From Vibrio caribbeanicus ATCC BAA-2122 (GTDB lineage Bacteria; Pseudomonadota; Gammaproteobacteria; Enterobacterales; Vibrionaceae): a DNA stretch of 64,000 nt. The position numbers were made by a program, and so were the translations under genes. Under the pieces are notes generated by a model, which searched no databases, was not told the DNA's origin, and worked only from the letters and a program-made list of their open reading frames with translations. Below are positions 17,827 to 27,477 of the stretch, piece after piece (position 1 is the first letter of the stretch; the number at the start of each line of letters is the position of its first letter). The stretch spans positions 62,001 through 126,000 of the forward strand of contig NZ_AEIU01000059.1 of assembly GCF_000165125.1 (NCBI RefSeq), given 5' to 3'.

Positions 17827-18888
17827 CTACATTATCGGACGCTGACCACGATCGATTAACTTCATCAATACATTGTCTGCTGCTTCACCAGCAATACCTG
17901 CCAGTTTAGAGGTTAACTTTTTCTTCTCAACATAGTGAACAGCAAGTACGGTTTTATCTTTGCACGCTTCGACAACGAGATCATCTGAGGTTTTGATTTC
18001 ATCAACCAAACCAAGTTCGTGAGCTTGAGTACCAAACCAATGCTCACCCGTTGCCACTTTCTCCAGCTCCAAGTCTGGCCTACGCTGGCGAATAAAGTCT
18101 TTAAATAAGCCGTGTGTCTCTTCTAGTTCTTGTTTGAACTTATCACGCGCCTTATCTGTATTTTCACCAAACATTGTCAAAGTACGTTTGTATTCACCAG
18201 CGGTGAGCTGCTCATATTCAATATCATGCTTTTTCAGTACCTTATTAAAATTAGGCATCTGAGCAATAACACCGATTGATCCTACGATAGCAAAGGGGGC
18301 AGAAACGATCTTGTCTGCAATACATGCCATCATGTATCCGCCACTCGCTGCTACTTTATCAACAGAAATGGTCAGAGGAATATTCGCAGCTTTAATTCGA
18401 TCTAACTGTGATGACGCCAAGCCATAGCCGTGAACCATTCCACCGCCCGACTCAAGCCTCAATAAGACTTCATCACTATCTTTAGCCACAGCGAGAATGG
18501 CCGTTATCTCTTCTCGAAGCGATGAAACCTCTTTGGCGTCGATACTGCCTTTAAAATCTAAAACAAATAAGTGGGGGGCGCGATCTTCTGCAAGTTTACC
18601 CTCTTTCGAAGCCTTCTTGATTTCTTTGCCACGCTCTTTATTTTTATCTTTTTCTTCTTTTTTCTCAGCTTTATCACGGGCCTTGAGAAACGCTTCATCG
18701 TGAAGATGGCTTTCGAATTGTTCGATGGTTTGTTTATGCTTATCAGTAAGATTAGTGATCTCAAGCGTCCCTTTAGCACTCGGATCCTTACCACCAACAG
18801 CTTTAATCATTATCAAAATAGCAATTATCGCGACTACCACCGTCACAATCTTGGCTAAAAATAGCCCATAGTCCAAAAAAAATTCCAA
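17827..18888 (-). CDS. sohB: SohB, S49-family membrane serine peptidase
   Basis: An inner-membrane peptidase of the signal peptide peptidase (SppA) family. The 353-residue protein starts with a membrane anchor (about residues 8-30), followed by a very lysine/glutamate-rich linker (about 75-105) and the S49 domain. The nucleophile serine is in KVAASGGYMMACIADKI, the downstream signature is FAIVGSIGVIAQMPNF, and the general-base lysine lies in EYKRTLTMFGENTD. Length fits E. coli SohB (349 aa). It converges with rhlE across a shared terminator. Its substrates are not known. Confidence 0.93.
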   Translation of the reverse strand: MEFFLDYGLFLAKIVTVVVAIIAILIMIKAVGGKDPSAKGTLEITNLTDKHKQTIEQFESHLHDEAFLKARDKAEKKEEKDKNKERGKEIKKASKEGKLAEDRAPHLFVLDFKGSIDAKEVSSLREEITAILAVAKDSDEVLLRLESGGGMVHGYGLASSQLDRIKAANIPLTISVDKVAASGGYMMACIADKIVSAPFAIVGSIGVIAQMPNFNKVLKKHDIEYEQLTAGEYKRTLTMFGENTDKARDKFKQELEETHGLFKDFIRQRRPDLELEKVATGEHWFGTQAHELGLVDEIKTSDDLVVEACKDKTVLAVHYVEKKKLTSKLAGIAGEAADNVLMKLIDRGQRPIM

Positions 18889-19130
18889 TCTAATGTCCCC
18901 TAATATATGAATTAGTGTATTGTAACCATCAAGTTATGCATTCATAAAGCAGAACCTTAATACTAACTGGTTTTCGTACTAATTTACCCTTCAAATTGTA
19001 TTTTCTTTGTACACTAAGACGCCAGCACTGTTTATTCATCGACTTCACAAAGCTGTAAGTATCCTTCGAATAGCGAAGTCATAGTATGAACAGGGTGTCC
19101 ACATTATCAACTTCAGAAAGGATAAAGATC

Positions 19131-19871
19131 GTGAATTATAGTGTTTCTTCTAATGCCCTAAAAGACAAAGTGATCCTAGTAACCGGCGCAGGAGATGGAA
19201 TAGGAAAACAAGCGGCCCTATCCTACGCACAGTATGGGGCCACAGTTATTTTACTTGGCCGAACGGTTAAAAAGCTTGAACAAACCTATGACGAAATAGA
19301 GTCCTTTGGCGGCCCCCAACCTGCAATTATTCCCCTTGATATGAAAGGGGCCAGTAAAAAGAACTATCAAGACATGGCGGAGACGATTGAAGGACAATAT
19401 GGTCGTCTCGATGGTGTGTTACACAACGCAAGCTTATTGGGTGTCATTAGTCCTTTTGATCAAATCAGTGAAGATACCTTTGATGATGTTATGCAAGTAA
19501 ATGTCAAAGCACAATTTCTCATGACGCAGGCACTCTTGCCTGTCATACATAAATCGAAAGACGGTAGAATTATCTTTACCTCGTCCACCGTTGGTCATAG
19601 TGGTCGTGCTCTTTGGGGTAGCTACGCTATATCTAAGTTTGCTACTGAGGGTATGATGCAGATCCTTGCTGATGAATTAAGTAATACCAATATTAGAGTT
19701 AATGCGATTAATCCAGGAGGCACTCGCACTGGGATGAGAGCAAAGGCTTACCCAGCTGAAGATAGCCAACAATTAAAAACACCACTCGATATCATGCCAC
19801 TCTATCTTTATCTAATGGCTCCAGAAGGTAGAGAAGTAAACGGCCAATGTATTGACGCGCAACCTAAATAA
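19131..19871 (+). CDS. yciK: Short-chain dehydrogenase YciK
   Basis: A 246-residue NAD(P)-dependent oxidoreductase of the SDR family, closest in memory to E. coli YciK. Visible motifs: the nucleotide-binding glycine motif VTGAGDGIGKQAA, the NxAS/NAG-type strand LHNASLLG, the catalytic serine in FTSSTVG, and YAISKFATEGMMQ with the YxxxK pair. The C-terminal INPGGTRTGMRAKAYP and LKTPLDIMPLYLYLMAP are shared with YciK. The frame extends back to an ATG at 19086, but GTG 19131, with GAAAGGA nine bases before it, aligns with the family start (NYSVSSNALKDKVILVTG). The substrate is unknown. A terminator separates it from the imu cassette. Confidence 0.88.
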   Translation: MNYSVSSNALKDKVILVTGAGDGIGKQAALSYAQYGATVILLGRTVKKLEQTYDEIESFGGPQPAIIPLDMKGASKKNYQDMAETIEGQYGRLDGVLHNASLLGVISPFDQISEDTFDDVMQVNVKAQFLMTQALLPVIHKSKDGRIIFTSSTVGHSGRALWGSYAISKFATEGMMQILADELSNTNIRVNAINPGGTRTGMRAKAYPAEDSQQLKTPLDIMPLYLYLMAPEGREVNGQCIDAQPK

Positions 19872-19886
19872 TTTTATCTATAACTC

Positions 19887-19927
19887 AACGCCTTGTATTT
19901 TTAACAGCCAATACAAGGCGTTTTTTT
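19887..19927 (+). terminator. Rho-independent terminator after yciK
   Basis: Long stem AACGCCTTGTAT (19887-19898) with ATACAAGGCGTT (19911-19922), loop of 12, followed by a run of Ts. Confidence 0.92.
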
Positions 19928-19975
19928 GTCCACTTAATTCTCTTAGAGCTTGCAGAACATAAACAATAAAATATA

Positions 19976-19991
19976 CTGTATGTATATACAG
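19976..19991 (+). promoter_or_regulatory. LexA (SOS) box before imuA
   Basis: The 16 bases CTGTATGTATATACAG are a full CTGT-N8-ACAG LexA operator with an AT-rich spacer of the preferred TA-repeat kind. It lies 10 bases before the imuA start codon, so LexA bound here would block transcription or initiation of the whole imuA-imuB-dnaE2 cassette until SOS induction. Confidence 0.93.
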
Positions 19992-20001
19992 GTATTTTGT
20001 T

Positions 20002-20682
20002 ATGTATGAATTAATCGAAAATCTCAAAGAAAAGCAATGGCTTCGGTCTGGATCACTCAATTCACAAGAGTTGGGGATACATCCTACAGGTCATAAAAAA
20101 CTTGATAGCACCCTCAATGGAGGTTTTCCGAAGCATGGTGTCATTGAAGTAAAAAGCCCTTCTGGTATTGGTGAGCTTAGGTTGCTCTTGCCACATATAA
20201 AAAACACCAGTCAAGATAGGCTATGTGTTTTCATTCAACCTCCTGGATACCTATGTACAGAACAACTGGTAAGTCTAGGTATTAACGCCAATAATATCCT
20301 TTTAATCTATCCAGAAAATGAGCAACACGCACTTTGGGCAGCAGAGCAATGTTTGCGCAGTGGTGCCTGTAGTAATGTATTGCTGTGGCACGCTGGATTA
20401 GAAATTCATCAGGCAAAGCGACTACAAGTAGCCAGCGAACGGGGGCAATGCTTACATTTTTATTTAAAGACTGGTTCACCTGAATCATTCTCTTTACCAA
20501 TCACACTTAATATGACTCTCTCTCCACATGATTTAGGTTTGGAGGTCTCTATTACCCGACGTAAAGGTGGGTGGCTAAACGAACGATGTATTGTCGATAT
20601 GACATCAACATGGCCAGAGCTCACCGTTGAACCTGCTAACGATGCACTGATCCTCCCTTTTCCCATGCACCAAAGAGGTTAG
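20002..20682 (+). CDS. imuA: ImuA, translesion synthesis accessory protein
   Basis: First gene of an SOS mutasome cassette. ImuA is a RecA/SulA-like protein that works with ImuB and DnaE2 in error-prone bypass of DNA lesions. The 226-residue product shows the ImuA start (GIHPTGHKKLDSTLNGGFPKHG), a RecA-like core (LCVFIQPPGYLCTEQLVSLGI, LLWHAGLEIHQAKRLQVAS) and a C-terminal tail ending in LPFPMHQRG. The Walker A position reads SPSGIGELR, lacking the GKT/S ending, so ATP binding may be lost, as in other small gammaproteobacterial ImuA proteins. It sits 10 bases after the LexA box and its stop is 2 bases before the imuB start. Confidence 0.9.
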   Translation: MYELIENLKEKQWLRSGSLNSQELGIHPTGHKKLDSTLNGGFPKHGVIEVKSPSGIGELRLLLPHIKNTSQDRLCVFIQPPGYLCTEQLVSLGINANNILLIYPENEQHALWAAEQCLRSGACSNVLLWHAGLEIHQAKRLQVASERGQCLHFYLKTGSPESFSLPITLNMTLSPHDLGLEVSITRRKGGWLNERCIVDMTSTWPELTVEPANDALILPFPMHQRG

Positions 20683-20684
20683 TC

Positions 20685-22085
20685 ATGCAAAGTTGGCTCT
20701 ACTTACATTTTCCTTCACTTCAACTGGATGCAAGCTTTTCAGAACAAATAGAGAAGCCCCTCGCCATTGTTGACTCAACACGATTTAAGATCGTGCAATG
20801 TAACACTGCGGCGAAATCTCAAGGTATTGAGGTTGGAATGGGGCTCGGGAGTGCCAGTACACTCTGTAGCCAACTCCAAGTTCATCCATACAATATCGAT
20901 ATTGAACGTAAAGCACTACTCAATACCGCACAATGGCTATATATGGTGACTTCCGATATTAGTCTTTTTCCACCACAAGGCCTGCTGCTGAAAGTAACCG
21001 ACATGTTGTCGTTATACGAAGGGCTCGATAATTATTGGCAAAACGTCACCCAACACATGCAATCACTCAGTTTAACTTATTCCTATTCAACCGGATTTTC
21101 TCCTTCTTCAGCGATACTGTTATCTCAGTCATCAACAAAACTCATAACACTCGATAAAGCTATAATGGTCGATGCACTGCACAAACTTCCCATATCAATG
21201 GCTCAGATCGCGCAAAAAGACATTGAGAAGCTACAACGAATTGGTGTTACCTCTTTCAAAGACTTACTCACAATGCCCATACAAGAACTTGCTAGGCGCT
21301 TTCATATCGAGCTTGTTAACTATGTTGGAAAATTGACTGGACAGTTCAAACACCCCATTGAATTTTATCATCCTCCGAAGCAGTTTGAATGTTATCAAGA
21401 GTTACTCTTTGAAATAGAAACATTACAAAGGCTCGATAAGCCCTTAGGTAAAGTACTAATAAAACTAGAAAATTACTTACGTCTACGTAACCAAGTCGGT
21501 TATGAACTGGAATTACTTTTACACCATCGAGATAAGAAGGATACAAGCATATCGTTTTACTCTGCTGAAGGTGATTACCTAGCAAATCGTTGGCTCAGCC
21601 TAAGTTATCTAACCCTAGAATCTGTTAAGCTTGATGCACCAATACAAGCTCTGACTTTACGCCTTGTTCGATACAATGATTTGGAGTCGACCAGCAAAGA
21701 TTTATTCTGTGGCTTACAGGGACAACAGACTCCCCTAGAGCTGATCGGTTTTCTCCAAGCAAAGCTAGGCCGTGATAAGGTAAGCAAAATAGCCCATCTG
21801 CACGATCCTAGGCCAGAGAACGCCATCGTCCTGTGTGATCCAACTAAGCCTGTCTCTTTCGTCTCATCAGGTAACAAATTACGGCCTAGTTTTATCCTTA
21901 CTCAACCGGAGCCCTTACAAGATGAAGTAACACTCCTTCAAGGCCCAGAAAGACTCATGACAGGTTGGTGGGATGGTAACGATATTATACGTGACTACTT
22001 TATCGCTCGCAGTCAACAGGGTCGCTGGTTATGGGTTTTTCGTAACCAAAACAAGCAGTGGTTTCTTCATGGTCTCTTTAGCTAG
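20685..22085 (+). CDS. imuB: ImuB, inactive Y-family polymerase homologue
   Basis: A hub protein of the SOS mutasome that bridges the beta clamp, ImuA and DnaE2. The 466-residue product has the Y-family fold: N-terminal palm start (WLYLHFPSLQLDASF), an SQGIEVGMGLGSASTLC fingers-like region, a helix-hairpin-helix region (DIEKLQRIGVTSFKDLLTMP) and little-finger-like C-terminus. The acidic catalytic residues expected in the first palm motif (DxD) and in the later SxDE motif (here MLSLYEGLDN) are missing. It therefore probably does not polymerise, as is known for ImuB. It is translated directly after imuA and 8 bases before dnaE2. Confidence 0.9.
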   Translation: MQSWLYLHFPSLQLDASFSEQIEKPLAIVDSTRFKIVQCNTAAKSQGIEVGMGLGSASTLCSQLQVHPYNIDIERKALLNTAQWLYMVTSDISLFPPQGLLLKVTDMLSLYEGLDNYWQNVTQHMQSLSLTYSYSTGFSPSSAILLSQSSTKLITLDKAIMVDALHKLPISMAQIAQKDIEKLQRIGVTSFKDLLTMPIQELARRFHIELVNYVGKLTGQFKHPIEFYHPPKQFECYQELLFEIETLQRLDKPLGKVLIKLENYLRLRNQVGYELELLLHHRDKKDTSISFYSAEGDYLANRWLSLSYLTLESVKLDAPIQALTLRLVRYNDLESTSKDLFCGLQGQQTPLELIGFLQAKLGRDKVSKIAHLHDPRPENAIVLCDPTKPVSFVSSGNKLRPSFILTQPEPLQDEVTLLQGPERLMTGWWDGNDIIRDYFIARSQQGRWLWVFRNQNKQWFLHGLFS

Positions 22086-22093
22086 GTCCCAAC

Positions 22094-25000
22094 ATGTCTT
22101 ATGCTGAACTATTTTGCCAAACCAACTTTTCTTTTCTTACCGGAGCATCACATGCTGAAGAGTTGATCCTGCGTGCCGATTTTCTTCGCTATCATTCCCT
22201 AGCAATCACCGATGAATGCTCTGTTGCTGGTGTAGTGAAAGCTTACAGAACAATCAAAAATCATCAGCTTAGTGTGGACTTAATTATTGGCAGTATGTTT
22301 TGGCTTAACCCACACTGCCAAGTGATCTTATTATGCCCAGATAAAAGTGCCTATGCAGAGCTTTGTCGTATCATCAGTAATGCAAGGAGACGTTCAGAAA
22401 AAGGAAGCTATCAGCTCTCAGAATGGGATTTAATGAGCGTCAGACATTGCTTAATTATCTGGCTACCTCAACACAATAAAGAAGACCACCATTGGGGAAC
22501 GTGGCTCAATCGGCATCACAAGACAAGGTTATGGTTAGGTATTCAACGACATTTAGGCCCTGATGATAAAAGATACCTAGAGCACAGCCAGAAGCTTGCT
22601 CACGAAATCGCACTGCCTATTACCGCTTGTGGTGGTGTTCTCATGCATACCGCAGATAGGCTACCTCTACAACACACTCTTAGTGCAATTAAACATAACT
22701 GTAAAATAGAAGAGTTAGGTGAACGCATGCTCACCAACAGTGAAAGAAGCTTACGCAGTCAAGAAAAACTCAGCAAGCTTTTTAAGGCCGAATGGATGTT
22801 AGAAAGTACACACATCGCTAAGCTTTGTAAGTTCAATCTTGACGAGATCCAATACGAATACCCGAGTGAGTTGGTACCTAAAGACCACACTCCAATAAGT
22901 TACCTAAAGTACTTGGTCGAACAAGGTAAAAAGATTCGTTTCCCTGAAGGCATATCTGCCGACATCCAACACACGATTGATAAAGAATTGGCTCTCATCG
23001 AGGAACTTAACTATCCGTTTTATTTTCTTACGATTCACGATATCGTCATGTTCGCCAAACGTAGCCAAATCCTTTATCAAGGGAGAGGTTCTGCGGCAAA
23101 CTCTGTGGTCTGTTATTGTCTAGAAATTACATCGGTTGATCCCAGACAGATATCCGTTCTTTTCGAGCGATTCATTAGTAAAGAACGTGATGAGCCGCCG
23201 GATATTGATGTCGACTTTGAACATGAGCGTCGTGAAGAGGTAATTCAATATATCTATAAGAAATACGGACGTGAACGAGCCGCATTAGCCGCAACAGTGA
23301 TTACATATCGCTTTAAAAGTGCAATTCGTGATGTCGGACGAGCTCTAGGAATAGAAGCAAGTCAACTGGACTTTTTTATCAGAAATGTCGATAGACGAGA
23401 TCGCAAACAGAACTGGCAAGCACAAATTGTGGCATTAGGTCTTGAGCCCTCATCACTAAAAGGACAACAATTTATTGAACTGGTCAGTCGTATTATTGGT
23501 TTTCCCCGCCATTTATCACAACATGTCGGTGGTTTTGTTATCACCTCTGGACCACTTTATGACTTGGTTCCGATTGAAAATGCAGCTATGCCTGATAGGA
23601 CGGTCATTCAATGGGATAAAGATGACCTAGAATCACTAAAGTTACTTAAAGTCGATATACTGGCTTTAGGTATGCTTACAGCGATAAGAAAGTGTTTTAG
23701 TCTCATTAAAGACCTGAATAAACACACTTTGAGTATCGCGGACATTACTCGTCGCCAAGATGATGATGACGTTTATCAGATGATTCAAAATGCTGACACT
23801 GTTGGCGTATTTCAAATTGAGTCACGTGCACAAATGAACATGCTGCCTCGCCTGAGACCCAAAACCTATTACGATCTCGTGATTCAGATTGCTATAGTCA
23901 GACCTGGCCCTATCCAAGGCGATATGGTGCATCCCTTCCTAAAGCGTCGAAATGGAATAGAGCAAGTTGTTTATCCTTCCAGGGAGGTAAAAGACGTATT
24001 GGAAAGAACATTAGGCGTACCCATTTTTCAAGAACAAGTTATAAAAATTGCCATGGTTGCTGCTGGTTTTAGTGGTGGCGAAGCTGATCAATTACGCCGT
24101 GCAATGGCAGCCTGGAAGAAAAACGGTGAACTAATTAAGTTCAAAACAAAACTCGTCGATGGCATGACAAAACGCGGCTATAGCATGGAATTTGCTCATC
24201 AGCTATTTGAGCAAATTCTTGGTTTTGGTGAATATGGTTTTCCTGAAAGCCACTCAGCCTCATTCGCTGTTCTAGCCTATTGCTCTGCATGGCTGAAATA
24301 TCACTACCCCGAGGCTTTTTACGCATCTTTACTTAATAGCCTCCCCATGGGATTTTATAGTGCATCTCAACTCGTGCAAGATGCCAAAAGGCATAATGTT
24401 ATCGTGCTACCCGTTTGTATCAACACTTCCACTTACGATTATCAAGTTGTAAAACACCTTAATAAGCTTGCGATTCGATTAGGATTCAGGCAAATAAAAG
24501 GCTTTAGCCGGGCCAGTGCAAATTCCATTGTTCAGCTTCGCCCATCTCAAGGTTTCACACACATCAATCAAGTGAAGCAATGCCATCTAAATAAAAAAGA
24601 TATCGAGTTATTATCATCAGCTGATGCCCTATATTGCCTTAACCAACATCGCTACCAAACACGTTGGGACATCATGGACTCAACCTCAGATTTACCTTTA
24701 TTTCATCATTTAGAAGAAGAGCGAACTTTATCCCTTGCTGCTCCCTCTGACTATCAAACACTATTGGAAGATTACGCAACTACTGGCCTTTCTCTTCGGC
24801 ATCATCCTATTACACTACTTGATCAGGCCAAGTTAATTGGACGCTTTACTCGTATGCAAGAACTGCCCTATAAAAATGATCAATCTTTAGTCACTGTGGT
24901 GGGAGTGGTGACTGGAAAACAATCCCCCGGCACTGCTTCAGGAGTCACTTTCATTACACTTGAAGATGATACTGGCAACATAAATGTTATTGTGTGGAAA

Positions 25001-25165
25001 GCCACAGCAAGAGCACAGAAAAGTCCTTATTTGAATGCTAAAATACTTAAAGTAAAAGGAATTCTTGAGAAGGAAGGAGAAACACTTCATGTAATTGCTG
25101 GTAAGCTCATAGACTTAACCAGCAGTATGGCGGGGCTGACGGCTCATTCGCGCGACTTTCGCTAA
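22094..25165 (+). CDS. dnaE2: Error-prone DNA polymerase DnaE2 (ImuC)
   Basis: A C-family DNA polymerase used for lesion bypass, the catalytic member of the ImuA-ImuB-DnaE2 mutasome. The 1023-residue product has an N-terminal PHP domain (AELFCQTNFSFLTGAS, LAITDECSVAGV), the palm with the catalytic aspartates in PPDIDVDFEHER (D370, D372, D374), the conserved YQGRGSAANSVVCY loop, a GEADQLRRAM region and a C-terminal OB fold (VVGVVTGKQSPGTASGVTF, about 930-1000). Its length is typical of DnaE2 and shorter than the replicative DnaE (about 1160). It forms an operon with imuA and imuB under the LexA box and converges with cheV. Confidence 0.95.
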   Translation: MSYAELFCQTNFSFLTGASHAEELILRADFLRYHSLAITDECSVAGVVKAYRTIKNHQLSVDLIIGSMFWLNPHCQVILLCPDKSAYAELCRIISNARRRSEKGSYQLSEWDLMSVRHCLIIWLPQHNKEDHHWGTWLNRHHKTRLWLGIQRHLGPDDKRYLEHSQKLAHEIALPITACGGVLMHTADRLPLQHTLSAIKHNCKIEELGERMLTNSERSLRSQEKLSKLFKAEWMLESTHIAKLCKFNLDEIQYEYPSELVPKDHTPISYLKYLVEQGKKIRFPEGISADIQHTIDKELALIEELNYPFYFLTIHDIVMFAKRSQILYQGRGSAANSVVCYCLEITSVDPRQISVLFERFISKERDEPPDIDVDFEHERREEVIQYIYKKYGRERAALAATVITYRFKSAIRDVGRALGIEASQLDFFIRNVDRRDRKQNWQAQIVALGLEPSSLKGQQFIELVSRIIGFPRHLSQHVGGFVITSGPLYDLVPIENAAMPDRTVIQWDKDDLESLKLLKVDILALGMLTAIRKCFSLIKDLNKHTLSIADITRRQDDDDVYQMIQNADTVGVFQIESRAQMNMLPRLRPKTYYDLVIQIAIVRPGPIQGDMVHPFLKRRNGIEQVVYPSREVKDVLERTLGVPIFQEQVIKIAMVAAGFSGGEADQLRRAMAAWKKNGELIKFKTKLVDGMTKRGYSMEFAHQLFEQILGFGEYGFPESHSASFAVLAYCSAWLKYHYPEAFYASLLNSLPMGFYSASQLVQDAKRHNVIVLPVCINTSTYDYQVVKHLNKLAIRLGFRQIKGFSRASANSIVQLRPSQGFTHINQVKQCHLNKKDIELLSSADALYCLNQHRYQTRWDIMDSTSDLPLFHHLEEERTLSLAAPSDYQTLLEDYATTGLSLRHHPITLLDQAKLIGRFTRMQELPYKNDQSLVTVVGVVTGKQSPGTASGVTFITLEDDTGNINVIVWKATARAQKSPYLNAKILKVKGILEKEGETLHVIAGKLIDLTSSMAGLTAHSRDFR

Positions 25166-25201
25166 GTATTACCGCGTGATGAACGAGTGACGCGATAAAA
25201 G

Positions 25202-26140
25202 CTACGCTGATTTATCCAAAACTTGTTTAAGACGCGTTTGAGCAACTTCCACTAGAACATCTGGTTGGAATTTTGAGATGAATCGGTCACACCCGACTTT
25301 CTTCGCCATTGCATCATTAAAGCTGCCACTGAGAGAGGTATTAAGGGTGATATATAAATCCTTCATTCTGGGATCGTTACGCACCTCATATGTTAACTTA
25401 TAACCATCCATTTCTGGCATTTCTGCATCTGTGATCATTAATAATAGATCCTCGGCAACATTGATACCATCATCTGCCCACGACTTTAGTAAATTAATAG
25501 CTTCCAGACCATCTAAGCATTCTACTATTTCTAATCCGAGCTGGGATAGCACGCCTTTGACTTGCATTCGAGCAGTAGACGAGTCATCAACGATAAGTAC
25601 TTTGCGCCCAACCATTTCTGTCGACAGGTCGTTGTCTAATACCCCCTCAGAAATAGACGTATCGTAGTCAATAATTTCGGCCAATACTTTCTCAACATCA
25701 ATGATTTCAACAATGTCTTCTTTTATCTGAGTGATTGCCGTTAGATAGTTAGCTCGGCCCGCAGATTTAGGTGGTGGCTGGATTTCAGTCCAAGTAGTAT
25801 TGACGATATTACGTACGTGACCAACCAAAAAGCCCTGTACTGTGCGATTATACTCGGTGATGATCAGGTTTTCTTCAACTTCTCCTCGTGGCGGAGGAAA
25901 CCCAATTGCGCCTCGTAAGTCTATCACTGGAACTGGGACTCCTCGTAAAGAGGCAACTCCAACGATATGATGATGAGCGCCGGGTAACTTTGTCAGCAAC
26001 GGAACTTGAATCACTTCACGTATTTTGAATACATTGATGGCAAAAACCTGCCTACTATTCAGACTAAATAGTAATAATTCAAGACGATTTTCACCCACCA
26101 AGTTGGTGCGCTGATCAACGGTATTTAAAACTCCAGACAT
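25202..26140 (-). CDS. cheV: Chemotaxis coupling protein CheV (CheW-REC)
   Basis: Couples chemoreceptors to CheA and buffers signalling through its receiver domain. The 312-residue product has an N-terminal CheW-like domain (about 15-165; VFAINVFKIREVIQVP, LRGVPVPVIDLRGAIGFP) and a C-terminal REC domain (about 178-300). The REC phosphorylation aspartate is in LLMITDAEMPEMDGY, the acidic pair in VLIVDDSSTARMQ, and the conserved lysine in RFISKFQPDVL. The layout and length are standard for CheV. It lies downstream of mlc on the same strand with a 119-bp gap that probably carries its own promoter. No other chemotaxis genes are in the window. Confidence 0.95.
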   Translation of the reverse strand: MSGVLNTVDQRTNLVGENRLELLLFSLNSRQVFAINVFKIREVIQVPLLTKLPGAHHHIVGVASLRGVPVPVIDLRGAIGFPPPRGEVEENLIITEYNRTVQGFLVGHVRNIVNTTWTEIQPPPKSAGRANYLTAITQIKEDIVEIIDVEKVLAEIIDYDTSISEGVLDNDLSTEMVGRKVLIVDDSSTARMQVKGVLSQLGLEIVECLDGLEAINLLKSWADDGINVAEDLLLMITDAEMPEMDGYKLTYEVRNDPRMKDLYITLNTSLSGSFNDAMAKKVGCDRFISKFQPDVLVEVAQTRLKQVLDKSA

Positions 26141-26259
26141 TCGGATTCTCGACCACTCTATACATTACAAAAATAGTTCATTACAGGACGAAGTTAAACC
26201 TGCCCATCATCCAAGATTATATGCGATTCTCCGAAAGATAAAGAATACAGGGGAGACTT

Positions 26260-27477
26260 TTAACCTTCAATAACCTTCATTAACAGCAGCCCATCGTAAA
26301 GTGCTTGTTTAATCAAAGCCGCTCCAGGCATAGTTGCTTGCTTATAAAACCTTGACTCTACTATCTCTAGATCCCGATGATAAACCGGTAAACTTTGCTG
26401 TTCAATACAGGTTTGAATGGCTGGATAGAGTACCTCCTTGGCTTGATTAATAACACCACCGATAAGTATTTTTTCTGGATTGAACAGATTAATAACAATA
26501 GCAATGGCAGCACCAAGACTGTTGCCTAAGCTTTCTATTACATTTACAGCTAAAGGATCGCCCTCTGCAGCCGCTTCACAAATATCTTCAATGGAGACTT
26601 CATCAAGATCAGACAAAGAAGAAGATTCGCCTTCATTCAATCGTTTGGTGACTTCTTCTCGGATCGCCTGAGAGCTTGCCACGGTTTCCAAACAGCCGCG
26701 ATTCCCACAGTGACAAAGCTTACCATCGGGATCAATCTGGATATGACCCAGTTCCCCGATATTACCGTGCCGCCCTTGCAGTACACGCCCATCAAGCACA
26801 ATACCAGCACCAAGGCCATGATGGATCGAAATAAGAACCGAGTTTTCTTTGTCTCTTGAATGACCAAATAAACGCTCAGCTAAAGCCCAAGCTCTGGTAT
26901 CATTGGCGATAAAAACAGGTAACCCTGTGACTTTATAAATTTCTGGGCCGAGCGGCAAATTCTCAACATTGTAGTGAGGCATTTGCAAGACAATACCTTC
27001 TTCAGCATTGACCAAGCCGGGAAGTGTTACTGCGATACTCGTTACTCGGCCAAGTTGCTCTGTATAGGTCTGAAAGAATTCATCGATCTCATGAAGCAAG
27101 CGAGCTAACAAGTCATCCTGATCTATTTCATGAATATCAATTTTCGTATCAATAAGAACATCACCACCCAGTTCATGCAATGCAATGGTGAGATAACCTC
27201 TTCCCAGCCGCATTGCCAAAAATTGCCAGTCCTGATTGTCAACTTGCAAACCAACTGCTGGACGACCACGACTGGTTGACTCCTGAACCGTAGTTTCGTG
27301 GACTAAGTGAGCTTCAATGAGCTCGCGCGTAATTTTCGTTATGCTTGCAGGTGCAAGCTCGCTTTGCTTAGAAAGCTCTATGCGCGAAATAGGACCGTGT
27401 TGATCTATCAACTTATATACGCGACCAGCATTGATCTGTTTTATATGATCAATGTGGCCAGGTTGAGCCATATACAT
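26260..27477 (-). CDS. mlc: Mlc, ROK-family glucose-responsive repressor
   Basis: A ROK-family repressor which in enteric bacteria silences ptsG and other PTS genes and is titrated away by unphosphorylated PtsG. The product (405 aa from this start) has an N-terminal winged helix (QINAGRVYKLIDQHGPISRIELS, LAPASITKITRELIEAHLV) and a ROK domain with the zinc motif CHCGNRGCLETVAS and a GAGIVLDGRVL phosphate loop. It matches Mlc better than NagC by the PGHIDHIKQ start and the RGRPAVGL segment. The frame is open to TTG 27489, but GGAG at 27484-27487 lies 6 bases before ATG 27477. ptsG, its likely target, is about 3.7 kb away. Confidence 0.9.
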   Translation of the reverse strand: MYMAQPGHIDHIKQINAGRVYKLIDQHGPISRIELSKQSELAPASITKITRELIEAHLVHETTVQESTSRGRPAVGLQVDNQDWQFLAMRLGRGYLTIALHELGGDVLIDTKIDIHEIDQDDLLARLLHEIDEFFQTYTEQLGRVTSIAVTLPGLVNAEEGIVLQMPHYNVENLPLGPEIYKVTGLPVFIANDTRAWALAERLFGHSRDKENSVLISIHHGLGAGIVLDGRVLQGRHGNIGELGHIQIDPDGKLCHCGNRGCLETVASSQAIREEVTKRLNEGESSSLSDLDEVSIEDICEAAAEGDPLAVNVIESLGNSLGAAIAIVINLFNPEKILIGGVINQAKEVLYPAIQTCIEQQSLPVYHRDLEIVESRFYKQATMPGAALIKQALYDGLLLMKVIEG

